Source of the DNA: an uncultured delta proteobacterium
GTDB lineage: Bacteria > Myxococcota_A > Bradymonadia > REDH01
DNA: 9,715 bases
Assembly (NCBI GenBank): GCA_903912275.1
Contig: CAIWGR010000203.1
Coordinates: 1 to 9,715, forward strand
Reading direction: 5' to 3'
Below the pieces are notes generated by a model. The model ran no database searches. It saw nothing but the letters and a program-made list of their open reading frames with translations, and had not been told where the DNA came from. A program made the position numbers and the translations under genes. This document shows, in pieces, positions 6,445 to 9,715 of this stretch. Every line of letters begins with the position of its first letter. The first letter of the stretch is position 1.

Positions 6445-7110
6445 GTTGCCGTCGTAGAAGACTTCGGTGTCGCCAATGTGGAACGGGACCTGGGTGCACG
6501 ACATGTTCGCAATCGGCAGGTTACCGTCGGCGTCGGGCGCGTCGTGGGTCCAGCAGAACTGCATGAAGTAGGCGTCGCCGGTGGTCAACTCGACCTCCCA
6601 CTCGCAGGCCTGGCCGCGGTAGCTGCTGTCTTCCCAGCGGGTCGCCGTCCAGCTGGTGGTGATCTCCTGGCTGGGACGAAGCTCCTGCACGGTGGGGATA
6701 GCGGCTCCGCAGGCCCCGCAGCTGACTTCCGGGCAGTTGCAGGCCGCGCAGGAGTCTTGGATGACGACCGGATTACGGTTGCTGTCGAAAAGCCCGTACC
6801 AGGTCGGGACGCCGGCCTGGTTGCTCGTCTGTACGTAGATGTTCTCGGTCGGATTGAGGTTGGTCAGGATGATGTTGATGGGGTGAGTCTCGATGACATC
6901 GGTCGGCACATCGCGCCGTGTGTCTTCGGTGACATCGCTGCCCGAGCCCGAGCCATCGGTCGCGTCCGTGGCGTCGTCGAGGATGCCGGAGCCGTCAGTC
7001 GCAGTGCCCGTGTCGGTGGTCGTGGTGTCTTCGTCGACGCGCTTCTCCGTGGTGCTGCAGGCAGCGAGGCAGGAGAGAAGCATCGAGGAGAGCAGGACTT
7101 TCAGGCGCAT
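6442..7110 (-). CDS. Cys-rich lipoprotein with Asp/Thr-rich linker
   Basis: This 222-residue protein starts at ATG 7110 with AGAGG 6 nt upstream. The signal peptide ends in lipobox LAAC with C18 lipidated and Ser at +2, so it is probably an outer-membrane lipoprotein. Residues 24-75 are a low-complexity acidic linker (runs of DT, TD and GSGSD), followed by a compact domain from HPINIILTN at 76. That domain holds a cysteine cluster C121-x2-C124-x-C126-x4-C131-x2-C134, plus C169, C186 and C205. Disulfides are the likely use in the periplasm or at the surface; metal binding is possible. I recognise no family. This architecture (lipid anchor, acidic linker, Cys-rich domain) is frequent in Myxococcota-like bacteria. 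It is 21 nt after the large lipoprotein gene and directly abuts the dipeptidase gene, so all three probably share a transcript. Confidence 0.8.
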   Translation of the reverse strand: MRLKVLLSSMLLSCLAACSTTEKRVDEDTTTTDTGTATDGSGILDDATDATDGSGSGSDVTEDTRRDVPTDVIETHPINIILTNLNPTENIYVQTSNQAGVPTWYGLFDSNRNPVVIQDSCAACNCPEVSCGACGAAIPTVQELRPSQEITTSWTATRWEDSSYRGQACEWEVELTTGDAYFMQFCWTHDAPDADGNLPIANMSCTQVPFHIGDTEVFYDGN

Positions 7111-7116
7111 CGGAGA

Positions 7117-7121
7117 CCTCT
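7117..7121 (-). promoter_or_regulatory. Ribosome binding site for the Cys-rich lipoprotein
   Basis: AGAGG on the minus strand lies 6 nt before ATG 7110. It fills most of the 21-nt gap between the two lipoprotein genes, which fits one transcript and no separate promoter. Confidence 0.65.
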
Positions 7122-7131
7122 GGCGTAGCGG

Positions 7132-8409
7132 TTAATCGAGGAGGTTGAGGTAGACGCTCACCCCTTCCGCATCAAGATCAGCGCGGAAGGTCTCGACCGC
7201 CGGCGCCGTTCCCGCCTCGCCGCCGAGCACCTCGCGGTAGTTGGCACCGACCGCCAGCGTCGCGGCCAGTCGACCCATGTAGGCCGAGGCCAGCGACTGT
7301 GAAGCCGAGAGCAGCAGGCCGCTCCCCTGACCTGCCGTCACCGCAACATCGCTGACGCCGAAGCGCACGCCGTTCGGGTCGAACGAGAGCGAAAGCGCCG
7401 CCGAGATGTCTGCGCTGCCGCAGTAGGAGTCGGTCTTCCAGAGCTTCGCCGCGGTCGCCACGCCACCCGTCGGTGAGCTCCGCAGCGACTCCAGCGTCAC
7501 GCCGAGCGCCTCCACTGCGTCGCCGCTCGCCTGCGCCGTTGCGCCGAGCGCCTCCTCGCTGCCGATCCGCTTCGCGAGCGCCTCGAGCAGCTCGAGCCGC
7601 ACAACGACCCCCATCTCCGCACCCTCCGGAAGCGTGCTCGGCAGCGTGGCCGCCAGTCCGGATGAGGTCGGAAGGTTGCTCTGCATCGCCAGCACAATCG
7701 TCCGCGACTCCGGCCGTACAATCGGCCCGCGTGCTGCGAGCTCCACCGCCCCTTCGCCCACCGTCCAACTGCCGAACGAGGCCACCCGCGCATTCGCAAA
7801 CCGGGTCCGCGTATACTGCGTGACCAGTGCCGCCGCGATCGGCTCAACGAGGTCGAGGTAGCTGTCGAGCGCGGCGTCTCCGACCGTGAGATCGATCTGC
7901 AGGATGTCGCTCTCCTCAAAGCGGGCCAGCAGCGCGGAACGCCGGTCGCCATCGGCCGCGATCCCGATCGGCAGCTGCGCGGAGAGTCGCCCCGTTCCAA
8001 AACTGGAGGAGCTCCCGTTGATGCCGAGCCCGATCGAGAAGGGCATGCTCGCGCTGATGCAGGCCGGGCAGCGGCTGTCGCCACCGACAGCAAGCAGCGG
8101 CAGCGAGGGGCGCACCGAGACCTCGAGCGATTGCCCGAGGAGCGAGGCATCCTGGCTGAGCGTCGGGATCGCCGTATCTGCCAGCTTGGCGAAGAGCTGG
8201 TTCACCGCCGTCTGGCTCAGCACGAGCGCCATCGGGAAGCTCGATGAGCTGCTCGACACCTCGCTCAGCAGCTGACCGTTGGTCACCAGCCGTGTCTGGT
8301 AGGCGGTATCGTAGCCGTCGCAGGGGAAGAAGCTGTTGAGCTCCTGGCAGCCCGTCAGACTCGTGGCAGCGGCGAGCGCTGTGAACAGGTGAAGCCAACC
8401 TCTCTTCAT
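7132..8409 (-). CDS. Large lipoprotein of unknown function
   Basis: This 425-residue protein starts at ATG 8409, chosen over an in-frame TTG at 8421 because GGAGGA lies just upstream of the ATG and the signal peptide then begins MKRGW. Hydrophobic residues 8-18 lead to lipobox LTGC with C21 lipidated and Gln at +2. The mature part has few cysteines (C30, C114, C117, C330), poly-Ser runs at 52-57 and 133-136, and many short alternating strands. Two stretches have the same look, a strand followed by an amphipathic helix: MALVLSQTAVNQLFAKL (60-76) and MGVVVRLELLEALAKRI (266-282). This recalls the two-lobed lipid-binding TULIP (BPI-like) fold, but that is a weak guess by eye. It is the first gene of the minus-strand operon with the Cys-rich lipoprotein and the dipeptidase, so it probably sits in the outer membrane facing the periplasm. 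Confidence 0.8.
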   Translation of the reverse strand: MKRGWLHLFTALAAATSLTGCQELNSFFPCDGYDTAYQTRLVTNGQLLSEVSSSSSSFPMALVLSQTAVNQLFAKLADTAIPTLSQDASLLGQSLEVSVRPSLPLLAVGGDSRCPACISASMPFSIGLGINGSSSSFGTGRLSAQLPIGIAADGDRRSALLARFEESDILQIDLTVGDAALDSYLDLVEPIAAALVTQYTRTRFANARVASFGSWTVGEGAVELAARGPIVRPESRTIVLAMQSNLPTSSGLAATLPSTLPEGAEMGVVVRLELLEALAKRIGSEEALGATAQASGDAVEALGVTLESLRSSPTGGVATAAKLWKTDSYCGSADISAALSLSFDPNGVRFGVSDVAVTAGQGSGLLLSASQSLASAYMGRLAATLAVGANYREVLGGEAGTAPAVETFRADLDAEGVSVYLNLLD

Positions 8410-8413
8410 GACA

Positions 8414-8419
8414 TCCTCC
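8414..8419 (-). promoter_or_regulatory. Ribosome binding site for the large lipoprotein
   Basis: GGAGGA on the minus strand is 4 nt before ATG 8409. It decides the start in favour of this ATG, because the in-frame TTG at 8421 has no such site. Confidence 0.75.
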
Positions 8420-8430
8420 AACTTGGCTCA

Positions 8431-8459
8431 ACACTACTCCTACGGCCGGCGCCCCACAA
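8431..8459 (-). promoter_or_regulatory. Candidate promoter for the lipoprotein-dipeptidase operon
   Basis: On the minus strand TTGTGG (8459-8454) and TAGTGT (8436-8431) are separated by 17 nt, the ideal sigma70 spacing. Each keeps only the most conserved bases (TTG; TA...T). A start near 8424 would give a leader of about 15 nt that includes the ribosome binding site. Weak by sequence; position is plausible. Confidence 0.25.
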
Positions 8460-8479
8460 ACTTCACCGCAGCCGTCGCC

Positions 8480-8508
8480 TTGCGGCACTTTGCCCTAGCG
8501 ACTAGATG
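8480..8508 (+). promoter_or_regulatory. Candidate promoter for ahcY
   Basis: TTGCGG (8480-8485) and TAGATG (8503-8508) have a 17-nt spacer. Each hexamer matches the sigma70 consensus at three of six positions. Transcription would start near 8515, about 40 nt before the ahcY ATG. Low confidence in such GC-rich DNA. Confidence 0.22.
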
Positions 8509-8554
8509 CCGCCCACCTCACGCCGCTGAGCGCGGCCAAGCCCCAGAGCATTCC

Positions 8555-9715
<1,161 letters not shown>

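Larger units (their letters stand above)
8410..8554. other. Divergent intergenic region, lipoprotein operon / ahcY
   Basis: These 145 nt are the only sizeable non-coding stretch in the window and must hold promoters for both directions. I see two weak sigma70-like pairs (listed separately) and the two ribosome binding sites. There is no convincing hairpin. I cannot make out the pseudoknotted SAH riboswitch that sometimes precedes ahcY. Confidence 0.7.

Noticed and set aside
5608..7128. Long plus-strand open frame of 506 codons opposite the dipeptidase and Cys-rich lipoprotein
   Set aside because: The minus-strand genes have full active-site motifs and a lipobox; the plus frame has none and spans two genes. 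It is a composition shadow.
7132..8421. TTG at 8421 as the start of the large lipoprotein
   Set aside because: ATG 8409 has GGAGGA directly upstream and yields a standard signal peptide; with TTG 8421 that site would lie inside the coding region.
8474..8502. GTCGC...GCGAC inverted repeat before ahcY as a riboswitch or terminator
   Set aside because: The stem is only 5 bp with a 19-nt loop, there is no T-run, and I could not fit the conserved core of the SAH riboswitch.

Overview
The window is GC-rich and almost entirely coding. It fits a Gram-negative (diderm) bacterium. Three genes encode proteins with type II (lipoprotein) signal peptides, one of which is followed by an Asp/Thr/Gly-rich linker and then a cysteine-rich domain. 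That style is common in Myxococcota, Bradymonadota and related 'deltaproteobacterial' lineages. This placement rests on style only, not on a marker-gene comparison. TTG and GTG starts are frequent.

Layout. (1) 1-2740, plus strand: a tightly coupled operon of amide-bond-forming enzymes. The first protein enters from outside the window. It carries the C-terminal end of one D-Ala-D-Ala-ligase-like ATP-grasp domain fused in frame to a second, complete one. Next come a third ATP-grasp protein (1-nt overlap) and a GNAT acetyltransferase (4-nt overlap). (2) 2750-3466, minus strand: a lipoprotein with a PEGA-like C-terminal region, ending 9 nt from the acetyltransferase. (3) 3484-5431, plus strand: a family-4 glycosyltransferase and a DUF2334 polysaccharide-deacetylase-like protein, both with TTG starts and good ribosome binding sites. 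(4) 5398-8409, minus strand: a probable three-gene operon of a large lipoprotein, a Cys-rich lipoprotein and an M19 (renal/membrane) dipeptidase. (5) 8555-9715, plus strand: adenosylhomocysteinase (ahcY), cut by the window end. A 145-nt divergent intergenic region separates (4) and (5).

How they may work together. ahcY is housekeeping (methyl-cycle) and probably unrelated to the rest. The ATP-grasp/ATP-grasp/GNAT set looks like a pathway joining amino or carboxylic acids and then acetylating, and is the most unusual part of the window. The neighbouring glycosyltransferase plus deacetylase could supply a glycoside with a free amine. Together these would have the reaction logic of mycothiol-type synthesis (glycosyl transfer, deacetylation, amino-acid ligation, acetylation), but with different enzyme families. 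That link is inference only. No tRNA, rRNA, CRISPR array, insertion sequence or riboswitch was recognised.
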